In this document: positions 1 to 11,129 of the stretch, piece after piece
Numbering within the stretch: position 1 is the first letter of the stretch
How the letters are laid out: every line of letters starts with the position of its first letter
DNA from: Saccopteryx bilineata
Taxonomy: Eukaryota > Chordata > Mammalia > Chiroptera > Emballonuridae
Assembly: GCF_036850765.1 (NCBI RefSeq)
Contig: NC_089493.1
Span: 127,292,239-127,356,238, forward strand
Reading direction: 5' to 3'
DNA length: 64,000 nt
Translations under genes and position numbers: made by a program
Notes under the pieces: model-generated
What the model saw: the letters and a program-made list of their open reading frames with translations, nothing else
Database searches by the model: none
Told to the model about the DNA's origin: nothing

Positions 1-345
1 TTCACTTTCAGTCTGTGTATATCTTTTGTTCTAGGATGGAGTCTCTTACAGACAACATATATATATATATGGGTCATGTTTTCTTATCCATTCAGCTACC
101 CTGTGTCTTTTGATTGGAATATTTAATCCATTTACATTAAAGGTTATTATTGATATGTACTTATTTACTGCCATTTTATTCTTCAAGCCTATAACCCCTC
201 TTTCTCTCAATTTCTTTTTTCCTTTCCTTTTCTTAGAGCAGGCCCTTTAATATTTCTTACAATACTTGTAGGGCTCTAACTTCTTATGGCTGCAGAAATT
301 CTGTTTCCAAACTTTAAGACTTTGTACAGATGCTTAATTTCATGA
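1..345 (-). mobile_element. L1 ORF2 fragment, antisense
   Basis: The stretch from the window start through the TTTAATCCATTTACATT region matches the antisense of the L1 ORF2 segment seen in mammalian L1s. It is cut by the window edge and no open frame survives. The right boundary is approximate. Confidence 0.65.
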
Positions 346-743
346 ATGTTTTAAATGTACATTTCATTAAAACTTAAAAACTTTTCTACTTTTGGAAATT
401 AAAAATTCTCTTCTCCCTTTTCCTTATTTCTCAAAATCATACTTATGACTTTATTTTTAATTATGGCTACAGAAAGAGAATAAAAGCTAACACTTATGAA
501 CATGGGCTGAGGAGTCAGAGGAGTCAGAAAGACCTGGGCTTGAATCTGAGCTCTTTCACCTAATATATAATTTTAACCTCTCTAATCCTTAGTTTCACAA
601 CATGATAATGTAAAAATGAGGATGATAATACCACCAACCTCTTAAGAGTTATGAGAATTAAATGAGTCAATTCATAATTCTGGAGTATAGCAAGATTTAC
701 ATAAACTGAACCTATGACACTGTTAAGCAGTAACTTAGGAATT
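346..743. other. Intron, AT-rich, nothing recognised
   Basis: AT-rich intronic sequence between the L1 fragment and a SINE. No exon, transposon end or RNA gene was recognised. Confidence 0.5.
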
Positions 744-759
744 AAAGAATTCAATTCAG

Positions 760-981
760 GCCTGACCTGTGGTGGTGCAGTGGATAAAGCATCGACCTGA
801 AATGCTGAGGTAGCCTGTTAGAAACCCCAGGCTTGCCTGGTCAAGGCACATATGGGCCTGACCTGTGGTGGTGCAGTGGATCAGGCGTCGACCTGGAACA
901 CTGAGGTCGCTGGTTCAAAAAAAACCCTGGGCTTGCCTGGTCAGGGCACATATGGGAGTTGATGCTTCCTGCTCCTCCCCC

Positions 982-1015
<34 letters not shown>

Positions 1016-1160
1016 TCTAAAATGAATAAATAAAAATAATTAAAAAAAAAAAAAGGCACATATGGGAGTTGATGCTTCCTGCTCCTCCCCCTGTTCTATC
1101 TCTTTTCTTTCTCTCTCTCTCTCTCTCTAATAAAAATGAATAAAAATCTAAAAAAAAAAA
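760..1160 (+). mobile_element. SINE-C carrying a second SINE-C (856-1052)
   Basis: The outer SINE-C is flanked by the duplication AAGAATTCAATTCAG on both sides. A second SINE-C sits inside it, flanked by AAGGCACATATGGG at 843-856 and 1053-1066. The inner copy has its own (CT)n tract and A-rich tail. The two copies are of the same family and orientation. Confidence 0.9.
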
Positions 1161-1175
1161 AAGAATTCAATTCAG

Positions 1176-1739
1176 TCACACCACTAGCTAGTCATCCAAA
1201 AATATGCTTTGGAAGTGTCTGAAATAGGTTGATATAGGTAGCTAAGAACTTTTTACTGGTCTACAATGCATGGTTATATCTATGTCTTTAAATCAACTCT
1301 AGGACTAGGTAATAAGGAATAGCAGGCTTTTGGATAAAGGTTATATATCACTATATATGAGTCCTTCACCATTTCAGAGAATTTTCCTGCCCAGTTTATT
1401 AGGACTGCCAGAATTAAAGGACAATTACACAGTTAAAGATGGGGAATCCTAAACAGAGCTAACAGTTTTTTCTCTCTCTGGCTGTAGGGGCCACCAAAGA
1501 GCAATAAAGAATCATGTCTATGAGTATATTCAACCATGATTCTCCTGATGAGATGAAAACAAAAACCCATCAGCTAAATAATGCATAAGATTCAGAGCTC
1601 TAAAGGCTAAGTACGTTTGAGACTTATTTCACTCAAAATTCTACTCATGAAATAGTGTCACCATCACACCTCCCCCCCTTTTAGCCAAGGATTTAAAACT
1701 CATCATAAAAAGCAATCCACATTACTGATTAATACTAAC
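1176..1739. other. Intron downstream of exon i, nothing recognised
   Basis: About 560 nt 3' of exon i in transcript sense. No repeat or exon was recognised. Confidence 0.5.
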
Positions 1740-1883
1740 GTGAGAATTCCATGGGCTCTCTCCAAGAGTTTGCTGCTTGCTGAATTAGCGAATATCCCAT
1801 CTTTGTCAAGCAAGGAGGTGCTACTTGATAGTCTGCTCTGGTGAATCCCAGGTCTGCCATTCCAAGCAGTATCAAATATTTCA
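1740..1883 (-). CDS. MYO9A: MYO9A exon i (loop-2 insertion)
   Basis: 144 nt: 1 nt + 47 codons + 2 nt. It encodes EIFDTAWNGRPGIHQSRLSS, then SLLDKDGIFANSASSKLLER and AHGIL. The acceptor is ACAG and the donor is GTTAGT, a less common donor form. It belongs to the long class-IX loop-2 insertion. Relative to the human protein as I remember it, several residues differ (for example an N-S-A where I recall N-S-T), which fits a faster-evolving loop. It is the last exon visible; the next one lies beyond position 1. Confidence 0.9.
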
Positions 1884-2786
1884 CTGTAAAAATTAAATGT
1901 AGTACAATTTTCTGTAGTTAATCAGGAAATCTGAAACAGTCTAAACTGCTCAACAAAGTAAAATAAAACTTTAAAGTTAACACTTAAGTTAAAATATAGA
2001 AAAAATGCTAAACTAGAAGCAAATGGTTTTATCAAAGAGATTATCAATCAATTTAGATTAACCTTTTATTCATTCAAAACAAAAAAAACCTTCTATTGAT
2101 TCAGGCACCTTTACATACAAGTATGCATGTAGATGAACACATCATACAGCTAATGTCTTTAAATATATTGTTAACCATTTAACAATCAGTAAGTAATGTA
2201 ATGTACTAATAATATAATGTAAAGGGTTTTGTCTTTGTTAGATTTTAGAACTTCTGAATGCTACTGAAGAAATTTCCAAATCTAATAGGCCATCCCATTC
2301 TGTGGAATATTTCATTTCCTCCTGGGAGGTCTCACTGTTACATATATTTCCACCGAAGTTACTAAGCTCCTTCTCTGGGCTGAGCACTATTCTTGGCACT
2401 GACAATATAGAAATGAACAAAACAATAAGATTATCAGTGATTACAATATAATGAGTTAACAGGGAACTTTCCAGATAAAAATAGCAAATTGTACACATAT
2501 TTGGATTCCTCTAGAAACCCAAAAAAACATTAACCTTTAAGAACTACATGCTAATATATAACGGTAATACATTTTTGAAATATGGAAAGCAGATACAGAA
2601 AGAAAATTGCTATCTCAGTAGTAAACCTTAAATTGACTGTAGGGGAAGTTAAGAAGCATCTCTATTTACTCTGCGGGACTCCCCAAAGGCTCTAAGATTG
2701 CTGGTACCAAGTATCTCTGGATGTGGTAGGAAACATCAGTTAAAAAGAGAAGCAGTAAAGCCTCCAACTCAGGTGCTAAAAGTAGC
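1884..2786. other. Intron upstream of exon i, mostly unique
   Basis: AT-rich. 2385-2420 has a weak resemblance to the GAGCACTATTC..GGCACTG core of ancient L2 repeats, too short to call firmly. Confidence 0.4.
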
Positions 2787-2915
2787 TTGGTTGCAAGCAT
2801 GGCCCTAGATTGGCAGAGCATTGGCCTCAGACAGGTGTTGCCAGCTGGATCCCAGTCTGGGCACAGGTGGGAGTCTGTCTATCCCCCCCTCTCACTCAGA
2901 AAAGAAAAAAATAGG
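2787..2915 (+). mobile_element. Degraded tRNA-type SINE
   Basis: Contains a diverged head (GGCAGAGCATTGGCC), a GATCCCAGTC box-B-like part, GGGCACA and a T/C-rich tail followed by an A-run. Probably an old relative of SINE-A or D. Confidence 0.6.
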
Positions 2916-2951
2916 GGCACTAGCTGACAGTTTAAGAAGCACTTCAGAGTC

Positions 2952-3126
2952 TTGATCAGGCAGCTCAGCTGGTTACAGTGTCGTCTCAATACACGTAGGT
3001 AGTGGGTTTGATCCCCGGTCAGGGCACAAAGAATCAGCCACCGAATACACAAGTAAGTACAACAACAAATTGGTGTCCCTCTCTTTCTCTTCCTTTGTCT
3101 CTCTCTAAAATCAATTTTTAAAAAAA
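2952..3126 (+). mobile_element. SINE-D (Ves-like)
   Basis: Head with GGCAGCTCAGCTGGTTA, box B as GGTTTGATCCCCGGTC, then the CAGGGCACA hallmark, a TCTCTCT tract, TCTAAAATCAATTTTT and an A-tail. Confidence 0.85.
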
Positions 3127-3386
3127 GAAGTAGCAGCACTCAGAAGTCTAGACAGTCTGCTGGCCATCCCTAAGCAAGAAGATGACAGAGAAAATTTGTG
3201 AACTTGGCAGCACCATACACAACACAGCTGATGATGGGTATACTATGTAGAAGTAAAAGGAAATGTTGAAAATAGAGATTCTCTGTTCTCTTACGTAGCC
3301 GGATCCAGAACACTGGCAGCTGGGATCAGGTGACCCATAAACAACATAGACTGTAACGGCGCAGATCCACTCATACACACGTTTTT

Positions 3387-3788
3387 CTTTTCTTTTTTTT
3401 TTTTTTGTATTTTTCTGAAGCTGGAAACGGGGAGAGACAGTCAGACAGACTCCCGCATGCGCCCGACCGGGATCCACCTGGCACGCCCACCGGGGGCGAA
3501 GCTCTGCCCACCAGGGGGCGATGCTCTGCCCCTCCGGGGCGTCACTCTGCCGCGACCAGAGCCACTCTAGCGCCTGGGGCAGAGGCCAAGGAGCCATCCC
3601 CAGCGGCCGGGCCATCTTTGCTCCAATGGAGCCTTGGCTGCAGTAGGGGAAGAGAGAGACAGAGAGGAAGGAGGGGGGGGGGTGAAGAAGCAAATGGGCG
3701 CTTCTCCTATGTACCCTGGCTGGGAATTGAACCCGGGTCCCCCGCACACCAGGCCAACGCTCCACCGCTGAGCCAACCGGCCAGGGCC
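3387..3788 (-). mobile_element. SINE-A, full length
   Basis: Complete antisense copy with target duplication ACGTTTTT on both sides. It lies 172 bp from an oppositely oriented full-length copy at 3961-4355. Confidence 0.92.
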
Positions 3789-3960
3789 ACGTTTTTCAAT
3801 AAATAATATATATGTATTTTTTCTTCCTAATGATTTTCTTAATAACATTTGCTTTTCTCTAGCTTACTCTATTGTAGGAATACAGTAATAATACATGTAA
3901 CATATAAAATCTGTGTTAATAGACTGTGTCTATTAATAATAGTTAAGAGTTTAGAAAGTC

Positions 3961-4355
3961 GGCCCTGGCCGGTTGGCTCAGCGGTAGAGCGTCGGCCTGG
4001 CGTACGGGGGGACCCGGGTTCGATTCCCGGCCAGGGCACATAGGAGAAGCGTCCATTTGCTTCTCCACCCCCCCCTCCTTCCTCTCTGTCTCTCTCTTCC
4101 CCTCTCGCAGCCAAGGCTCCATTGGAGCAAAGATGGCCCGGGAGCTGGGGATGGCTCCTTGGCCTCTGCCCCAGGCGCTAGAGTGGCTCTGGTCGCGGCA
4201 GAGTGACGCCCCGGAGGGACAGAGCATCGCCCCCTGGTGGGCAGAGCGTTGCCCCTGGTGGGCGTCCTGGGTGGATCCCGGTCGGGCGCATGCAGGAGTC
4301 TGTCTGACTGTCTCCCCGTTTCCAGCTTCAGAAAAATACAAAAAAAAAAAAAAAA
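3961..4355 (+). mobile_element. SINE-A, full length
   Basis: Sense copy with intact-looking A box (TGGCTCAGCGG) and B box (GGTTCGATTCCCGG), ending in a pure A-run. The short duplication AAAGTC flanks it. Head-to-head inverted relative to 3387-3788. Confidence 0.92.
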
Positions 4356-4809
4356 AAAGTCAAATGTTATACATGGAATTTAAACTATGCAGGAACCGCC
4401 CCAACGCGTATTGTTCAAGGGTCTACTTATATTGTCACAGCAGAAAGTTAGAATATACTTGTGTTTGAAATCTGAAGCACAAGAGGAAAGACCCAAAAAT
4501 ACTGATATGTTCCAGAGACTGACAACACACCCAATTAATCAGAGATTCCAATTAGGTTTTCAGTGTCTCAATTCTAAATATGAACAGTTGACCAAGGTTC
4601 ACTAGACATTTGAAGGAGGTCCCCAGCATGAAATACAGAGAGCAAACCAATCATGACATAAACAACTTGAAGGAAAAAAGACTAAGCAGGGAAAAGAAAA
4701 CTTGGCTATCATTAATACCTTTAGAGAAGAGAGAGAAAATATTCCATGTATAAAACAAGAACAAGATACTACAAAAAGCTCCTGAAAAGTGAAAATGTGA
4801 TACTAATGA
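4356..4809. other. Intron, nothing recognised
   Basis: No repeat ends, exons or structured RNA recognised. Confidence 0.45.
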
Positions 4810-5010
4810 GAATGCAGAATATATTTATTCACTCATTCAAAAATATTTATTGAGCACCACCTAGTGCCAATTATTTTCCTGGCAGTGGGCATATACCAAT
4901 TAACAAACTAAAAAGCTCTACCCTCACAAGGCTTAAATTTATATGAAAAGAGACAAATGATAAACACATAAGAAAATATACTAAATAACTGTATGCTGAA
5001 TAACAGGCAC
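4810..5010. repeat. Ancient L2-like relic
   Basis: TTTATTGAGCACCACCTAGTGCC, followed by a GGCA..GGG and a CCCTCACAAGGCTTA segment, has the order of an old mammalian L2-type interspersed repeat. Borders are vague and orientation is not assigned. Confidence 0.5.
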
Positions 5011-5189
5011 TAAGAAGAAAATCAAGCCATATTCCATGCAGAGAAAAGAAAAAACACAAGTTCCAGGGGCAGAAATGTTGCTAATGAGTCTAAGATATAT
5101 TAAGAAGTCAGCCAAAACATTTATTTTAATATATAAACTGAAGCAGGCCAGTGTTTTACTCAAAATTCTCCTGTCTCTGGTTTTCTTTT

Positions 5190-5342
5190 GTTTTTTATGT
5201 TACTTCTATTGGTTTTAGAGAGCAAGGAAGGGAGAAAGGGAGGAAGACAGAGACAAGAACATTGATCTGCTCCAGTATGTGCCCTGACCAGGGGTTGAAC
5301 TGGCAACCTCTGTGCCTACCAACTGAGCTACCCAGCCAGGGC
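5190..5342 (-). mobile_element. SINE-D, antisense
   Basis: Reads on the minus strand AGCCCTGGCTGGGTAGCTCAG, then a box-B-like segment and CAGGGCACATAC, ending in a short T/A-rich tail. Confidence 0.8.
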
Positions 5343-5570
5343 TCCTGTGTCTTTCTTTTTCATTCCCACTAAAAATAAAAAATTCTTATATTACCTAAAA
5401 GGTTTATGTAACATGGCCTCCTCCTCCTCCCTCTCTGATTTGATCTCCTATCACTCTTTCTCTGCCTATCTTTCCCAGCCTTGCTGATCATACTCCCCCA
5501 AATGATCTACAGATTCAACATAACCCCTATCAAAACCCCAGTTGCCTTTTTTGAAGAAATTGATAAGCTG

Positions 5571-5914
5571 CCTGACCAGGCGGTGGCGCAATGGATAGAG
5601 CCTCGGACTGGGATGTAGAGGACTCAGGTTTGAGACCCCGAGGTCGCCAGCTTGAGCATAGGCTCATCTGGCTTGAGCAAAAAGCTCACCAGCTTGGACC
5701 CAAGGTTGCTGGCTCGAGCAAGGGGTTACTCAGTCTGCTGCAGGCCCACGGTCAAGGCACATATGAGAAAGCAATCAATGAACAACTACGGTGTCGCAAC
5801 AAAAAACTAATGATTGATGCTTCTCATCTCTCTCCGTTCCTGTCTGTCTGTCCCTATCTATCCCTCTCTCTGACTCACTCTCAGTCCCAGTAAAAAAAAA
5901 GAAAAAAAAAAAAA
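5571..5914 (+). mobile_element. SINE-B inside L1
   Basis: Full-length copy flanked by AAGAAATTGATAAGCT and AAGAAATTGACAAGCT, host L1 sequence duplicated on insertion. Confidence 0.92.
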
Positions 5915-6233
5915 GAAATTGACAAGCTGTTCCTAAAATGCACATGAAAATAAAAAGAACCCAGAATAACCAAAACAACACTGGGGGGTGGAGGTAAGCT
6001 AGAAGAATTATAGTTCCTGATGTGTAAACACATTACAAAGCTATAGTAATCAAGACAACATAGTACTGGCATAAGCAAAGATATATAGATGAGTGGAACA
6101 GAATCCAGACATAAATGCTATCAGTTATGGTCAATAAGTTTTGAAAGGTGTCACCAATTCAATGAGGAAAGAACAGTATTTTCAAGTGCTGCTGGGATAA
6201 CTGAATCCCCACATGCAAAATAATCAAGTTGGG

Positions 6234-6642
6234 CATGACCACACGGTGGTACAGTGGATACAACATTGGACTGGGATGCAAAGGACCCAGGCTCGAAACC
6301 CCAAGGTCACCAGCTTGAGTGTGGGGTCATTTGGCTTGAATGGGGGCTCACCAGCTTGAGTAAAGGGTCACTGGCTTGAGTGTAGGATCATAGACATGAC
6401 CCCATGGTCGCTGGCTTGAAGCCCAAGGTTGCTGGCTTGAGCCCAAGGTTGCTCACTTGAGCAAAGGGTCACTCGCTCTGCTAACCCCTCCCCCCAATCA
6501 AGGCACATATGAGAAAGCAATCAATGAACAACTAAGGAGACTAAGGAGCTGCAATGAAGAATTAATGCTTCTCATCTCCTTTCTGGTCTGTCTGTTGTTA
6601 TCTGTCCCCCTCTCTCTCTTTCTCTGTCACACACACAAAAAA
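6234..6642 (+). mobile_element. SINE-B, diverged
   Basis: Long copy with extra AGCTTGAG / GGCTTGAG units. Flanked by AATCAAGTTGG on both sides. Confidence 0.88.
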
Positions 6643-6654
6643 AGAATCAAGTTG

Positions 6655-6941
6655 GCCAAACTGTTGGTGGTGCAGGAGATAAAGCTTCGACCTGGAACAC
6701 TGAGTTCACCAGTTCAAAATCCTGAGGTCGCTGACTCTGGCCACAGGCTTGTCAGCCAGGGGGATTATCCACACAATCCTGAAGTTTGCCAGCTTGAGCC
6801 CAAAGGTCACACCAGTGGCTTGATCCCAGTCAAGGCACATATGAGAAGCAATCAATGAACAACTGAAGTGATAGCAACTACAAGTTGATGCTTCTCATCT
6901 CTCTCCTTTCCTGTCTCTCTCTCTCAAAAAAAAAAAAGAAA
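6655..6941 (+). mobile_element. SINE-B/C-type copy, diverged
   Basis: Head GGTGGTGCAGGAGATAAAGC, B box with CCAGTTCAAAATCC, then the AAGGCACATATGAGAAGCAA body and an A-tail. It abuts the preceding copy after only a few bases. Confidence 0.8.
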
Positions 6942-7164
6942 AGGTGGATATTTATCTAACAACAAATAAAAAAATAAAACTTAAAATGAATCACAGATCC
7001 AAATTTAAGAGCTAAAACAATAAAACTCTTAGGGAAAAACATAACCTTTGTGACATGGGCTTAGGTAATAATCTTTAAATATGGGGAAAAAAAAGTATAG
7101 CAGAAAAGAAAATAATTAGACTCGTCAAAATTAAAAACTTTTGGATTTGAAAACACCAACACAG

Positions 7165-7557
7165 CCTGACCTGTGGTGTTCAACAGATAGAGCATCAACC
7201 TGGGATGCTGAAGACCCAGGTTCAAAACCCCAAGGTTGGTGGCTTGAGTGTGGGCTCATTCGGCTTGAGCATGGGCTCACCAGCTTGAGAGTAGGGTTGC
7301 CTGCTTGAGCATGGGATCATTAACATGACACAATGGATGCTGCCTTGAAGGCCAAGGTCACTGGCTTGAGCAAGGGGTCACTGGCTCAACTGAAGCCTCC
7401 CCAGTCAAGGTATGTATGAGAGCAATCAATGAACTAAGGTGCAGCAAATATGAACTGATGTTTCTCATCTCTCTCCCTTCCTGTCTCTGTCCCTGTCTTT
7501 GTTGCAAGAAAGAGAAAAAGAGAGAGAGTGAGAGAGAGAGAGAGAAAGAAAAACAAA
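7165..7557 (+). mobile_element. SINE-B with GA-rich tail
   Basis: Sense copy of the long type with many GGCTTGAG units, ending in a (GA)n tract at about 7505-7550. Confidence 0.85.
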
Positions 7558-7584
7558 ATGCATACATTACAAAGCTAACAAGTA

Positions 7585-7861
7585 CTATATTTCCCCACAG
7601 ATAAGATGCACCCTTTTTTGAAAAATCTGGGGTCTAAAAACTGGGTATATCTTATACAGTGGTTGTGATATTTCAAATGCCATAGATGGAACTGAGAATG
7701 AGGCAATATATGAAGATAGTGATTCGTCATCAGACACAGATGAGTACAAGTTAACAGATGGGAGTTTTGACAGTGATGATGAGTTGTATGAATTTTATGA
7801 TGAATAAAATTGAGTTGGTGCATGTTATACATGGAGCATCTTATACATGAGGAAATATGGG
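7585..7861 (+). mobile_element. pogo/Tigger-like short element with coding remnant
   Basis: 277 bp with imperfect inverted ends (left ATATTTCCCCACAGATAAGA, right the complement of ATATTTCCTCATGTATAAGA) between TA dinucleotides at 7583-7584 and 7862-7863. The middle reads on the plus strand as an acidic Ser/Asp-rich peptide ending ELYEFYDE and a stop, as expected for a pogo-class transposase C-terminus. It looks like an internal-deletion derivative. Family name is inference. Confidence 0.65.
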
Positions 7862-7962
7862 TAGTTCATTTTGTTAGCATTGAAGATAAATACAGTTGAG
7901 ACTGGATACTCCAACTGTGACAGCTCTTGTATATGAGACTAGTGAAACTAAATTTCTTTTAA

Positions 7963-8331
7963 TTTTTATTTTTTGTATTTTTCTGAAGCTGGAAATGGGG
8001 AGGCAGTCAGACTCCCGCATGCGCCCGACCGGGATCCACCTGGCACGCCCACCAGGGGGCGATGCTCTGCCCCTCCGGGGCGTCGCTCTGTCGTGACCAG
8101 AGCCATTCTAGCGCCTAGGGCAGAGGCCAAGGAGCCATCCCCAGTGCCCAGGCCATCTTTTGCCCCAATGGAGCCTCGGCTGCGGGAGGGGAAGAGAGAG
8201 ACAGAGAAGAAGGAGAGGAGGAGGGGTGGAGAAGCAGATGGACGCCTCTCCTGTGTGCCCTGGCTGGGAATCGAACCCAGGACTTCTGCACACCAGGCCG
8301 ACGCTCTACCACTGAGCCAACCGGGCAGGGC
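7963..8331 (-). mobile_element. SINE-A, antisense
   Basis: Full-length copy with target duplication ACTAAATTTCTTTTA on both sides. Confidence 0.92.
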
Positions 8332-8544
8332 ACTAAATTTCTTTTAACATGCAACAAAGAATAATGAAGTTATTGAGCAGAGAAATGAAAATATACATTA
8401 GAAAAATACCGAAACACAAATTGGAAAAAATGATCAATAAAGTTATACTTTAATTTTAGTGACAGACAATTCTTATTACCAAGGTACTAAAAAGCTCAAT
8501 TCACTTGATGATGTTTACAATGTAGAAAGCAATAAATAAATATA

Positions 8545-8895
8545 GCCTGACCAGGCAGTGACACAGTGGACAGAGCATCGGCCTAGACTGCTGAGGACCC
8601 AGGTTCGAAACCCTAAGGTCACTGGCTTGAGCATGGGCTTACCAGGCGTGAGTATGGGGTCATCAGCTTGAGCATGGGATCACAGACATGATCCCAGGGT
8701 TGCTGGCTTAAGCCCAATGGTTGCTGGCTTGAGCAAGGGGTCACTTGCTCTGCTGGAGGTCCCTGGTCAAGGCACATATGAGAAGCAATCAATGAACTAA
8801 GGTGCTGCGACAAAAAACTGATGCTTCTCATCTCTCACTATTCCTGTCTGTCTCTCTCACTAAAAAAATAAAAATAAAATCTATAAATAATTAAA
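8545..8895 (+). mobile_element. SINE-B
   Basis: Head at 8546 (GCCTGACCAGGCAGTGACAC), full body to GATGCTTCTCATCTCTC and an A-rich tail. Confidence 0.88.
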
Positions 8896-9010
8896 AATAA
8901 AATACAAAAACAAAATGTAGAAAGCAGACTCTAGACTCTAAACAATACTTTTTTGCTCATATAAAATACAATCTATATAAAACAGTATGTGTAAAGGACA
9001 AAGTGTTTAT

Positions 9011-9230
9011 TTTATTATTTTTTTAATTAATTTCAATGGGGTGACATTGATAAATCAGGGTACATATGTTCAGAGAAAACATCTCCAGGTTATTTTGACA
9101 TTTGATTATGTTGCATTCCCATCACCCAAAGTCAAATTGTCTTCCATCACCTTCTATCTGGTTTTCTTTGTGCCCCTCCCCGCCCCCCCCCCCCCCGGAA
9201 CTACCACACTCTTGTCCGTGTCTCTGAGTC
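9011..9230 (-). mobile_element. L1 3' end, 5'-truncated, antisense
   Basis: 220 bp flanked by a 19-bp target duplication (8992-9010 and 9231-9249, one mismatch). The same sequence occurs at 49822-49975 (sense) and 63091-63650 (antisense), so it is a repeated L1 3' UTR. It includes a C-run at 9184-9196. Confidence 0.85.
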
Positions 9231-9309
9231 TAAAGGACAAAGTATTTATAAACTGAGAAAATTATTTATACTTGTTATTTTCAAATTTTATTCAAGAATT
9301 CTTCATTTA

Positions 9310-9687
9310 GGCCCTGGCCAGTTGGCTCAGTGGTAGAGCATTGGCCTGGTGTGCGGGGGACCCGGGTTCGATTCCCGGCCAGGGCACACAGGAGAAGCGC
9401 CCATCTGCTTCTCCACCCCTCCCCCTCTCCTTCCTCTCTGTCTCTCTCTTCCCCTCCCGCAGCTGAGGCTCCATTGGAGCAAAGCTGGCCCAGGCGCTGA
9501 GGATGGCTCCATGGCCTCTGCCTCAGGTGCTAAAATGGCTCTGGTCACAACAGAACGGCGCTCCGGATGGGCAGAGCATCGCCCCCTGGTGGGCATGCCG
9601 GGTGGATCCTGGTTGGGCACATGCAGGAGTCTGTCTGACTGCCTCCCCATTTCCAACTTTAGGGGGAAAAAAAATACAAAAAAAAAA
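9310..9687 (+). mobile_element. SINE-A, sense
   Basis: Full-length copy flanked by AAGAATTCTTCATTTA on both sides. Confidence 0.93.
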
Positions 9688-9703
9688 AGAATTCTTCATT
9701 TAA

Positions 9704-10132
9704 AATGGTTAAAAGATAAGCTCTAATTTTTATCACATTCAGCAAGAAAAGGTATTCAGTGATTTGATGTAAATCAAACTACTCAATTATTACTTACCAA
9801 TAAGATTTCTTCACAGAGAGAAGCAGAATAACGCTTGAACTTTGCAAAAGACTTAAAATGCAAGAAGGGTCTCAGAAATTAAAACATAAGTTATTGCTTC
9901 AAATTATTCTGAAAAAACTTGCTTTTAATTGTATCAGAGACACTCTTAGATAATTTAGTCCCAACAGTTTTATTAGCACTAACCTTATTACTACATCATT
10001 TATAAAAGCTTTAAGAGATATAAAGCAAACTGGGCCTGATTTTCTTTATACTTTTAAAGCCATAAAAGTATTGATAAGAATTCTACTTATTTCTTCTGTA
10101 TTTCCTTAAAAACATAAACCAAACATACTTAC
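9704..10132. other. Intron 3' of exon h, nothing recognised
   Basis: Unique-looking AT-rich sequence directly downstream of exon h in transcript sense. Confidence 0.45.
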
Positions 10133-10208
10133 TATTGGTTTTTTTCATTTAAAGTATTCATGCCCTGAAGATCAGAAAGTGGTGTTCTGGGGTTTTTTCG
10201 TGTTATAC
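10133..10208 (-). CDS. MYO9A: MYO9A exon h (small loop-2 exon)
   Basis: 76 nt: 2 nt + 24 codons + 2 nt. It encodes ITRKNPRTPLSDLQGMNTLN followed by EKNQ. The acceptor is CTAG after a T-rich tract and the donor is GTAAGT. It is too short for ordinary ORF calling and was found from the expected protein order; both split codons agree with its neighbours. It is part of the basic, poorly structured loop-2 insertion that distinguishes class IX myosins. Confidence 0.9.
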
Positions 10209-10497
10209 CTAGCACACAAAAAAAGCAAAGATTTTCAAGTCAGTGCTAAGAAAAACCAATATTCCTAAAGACAAATGAAATTAATGTCCTTAGCAAATAT
10301 TTGTAAACATGTTGGAAACATCTAAATAATAGTATGAATGAAATCCCATGACTGTTACTTATAAATCTGACTTAAGCAACTATAAATGCAATTAGGAATT
10401 TTAATAATAAATTATTTCTTCTCTCATTTAAATATTATCAGGAAGTACAAGAATAACTGGTCTGAAGGTCTAGAGAAGTATAAGCTCAATGCTTACA

Positions 10498-10787
10498 TTT
10501 TTTTAATTTTTGACAGTGACAGAGAAAGAGAGAGAGGGATAAATAGGGACAAACAGGAAGGGAAAGAGTTGAGAAGCATCAATTCTTTGTTGCTGCACCT
10601 TAGCTATTCATTGACTGCTTCTTATACATGTCTTGACGGGGGCAGGTGGAGTGCTCCAGCAGAGCGAGTGACCCCTTGCTCAATCCAGCAACCTTGGGCT
10701 CAAGCCAGTGACCTTGAGGTTTTGAACTGGGTCCTCTGAATCCCAGGCTGACACTCTATCCACTGTGCAACCACCTTGTCAGGCTCA
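10498..10787 (-). mobile_element. SINE-B, antisense
   Basis: Minus-strand copy ending in the head complement CCACCTTGTCAGGC at 10770-10783. A second small GA-rich SINE-like scrap lies at about 10950-11000. Confidence 0.82.
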
Positions 10788-11129
10788 TGACTTACTTTAA
10801 CATTTAAAAAATTCCTAATGATTCCTATGTATCATTTTTCAGCATTAAGTATACTGCTGACATGGACTATAGATTTTAGTGCTCAATTAATCTTACATAT
10901 AAAAACACTGAGAATCAAAGAAGACAAATTGCTTCCTTAATTACCAATACTTGACAGAGAAAGGAAGGGAGGAGGAAGAGGAAGAGAGAGAGAAGCATTC
11001 TTCAAATCATTCAATAAGTGCTGAAGCTCTGTAACCATATGGCTATCAATTTTCATAACATACTTACATAGATATTTACTTTGGTAAGACACACTGAAAG
11101 GAAGAAGTGAAAGTATCTCTATTCAAGAG

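Larger units (their letters stand above)
5480..7163 (+). mobile_element. L1 ORF2 relic, sense, split by three SINEs
   Basis: Pieces at about 5480-5570, 5915-6232 and 6942-7163 read as consecutive L1 ORF2 3' coding sequence on the plus strand, from AATGATCTACAGATTCAA through TATGGTACTGGCATAA-type text to an AAACTCTTAGG region. SINEs at 5571, 6234 and 6655 interrupt it. All frames are broken. Confidence 0.75.

Noticed and set aside
3148..3848. Open frames of up to 205 codons on both strands around 3148-3848
   Set aside because: They lie across a SINE-A copy. The same translated text recurs at every other SINE-A (for example 7973-8347, 9349-9726, 20902-21320, 26470-26882), so they are shadows of a repeat.
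3961..4035. tRNA-like sequences with A and B boxes at SINE heads
   Set aside because: The similarity comes from the tRNA ancestry of the SINEs. No cloverleaf with a proper acceptor stem or gene context is present.
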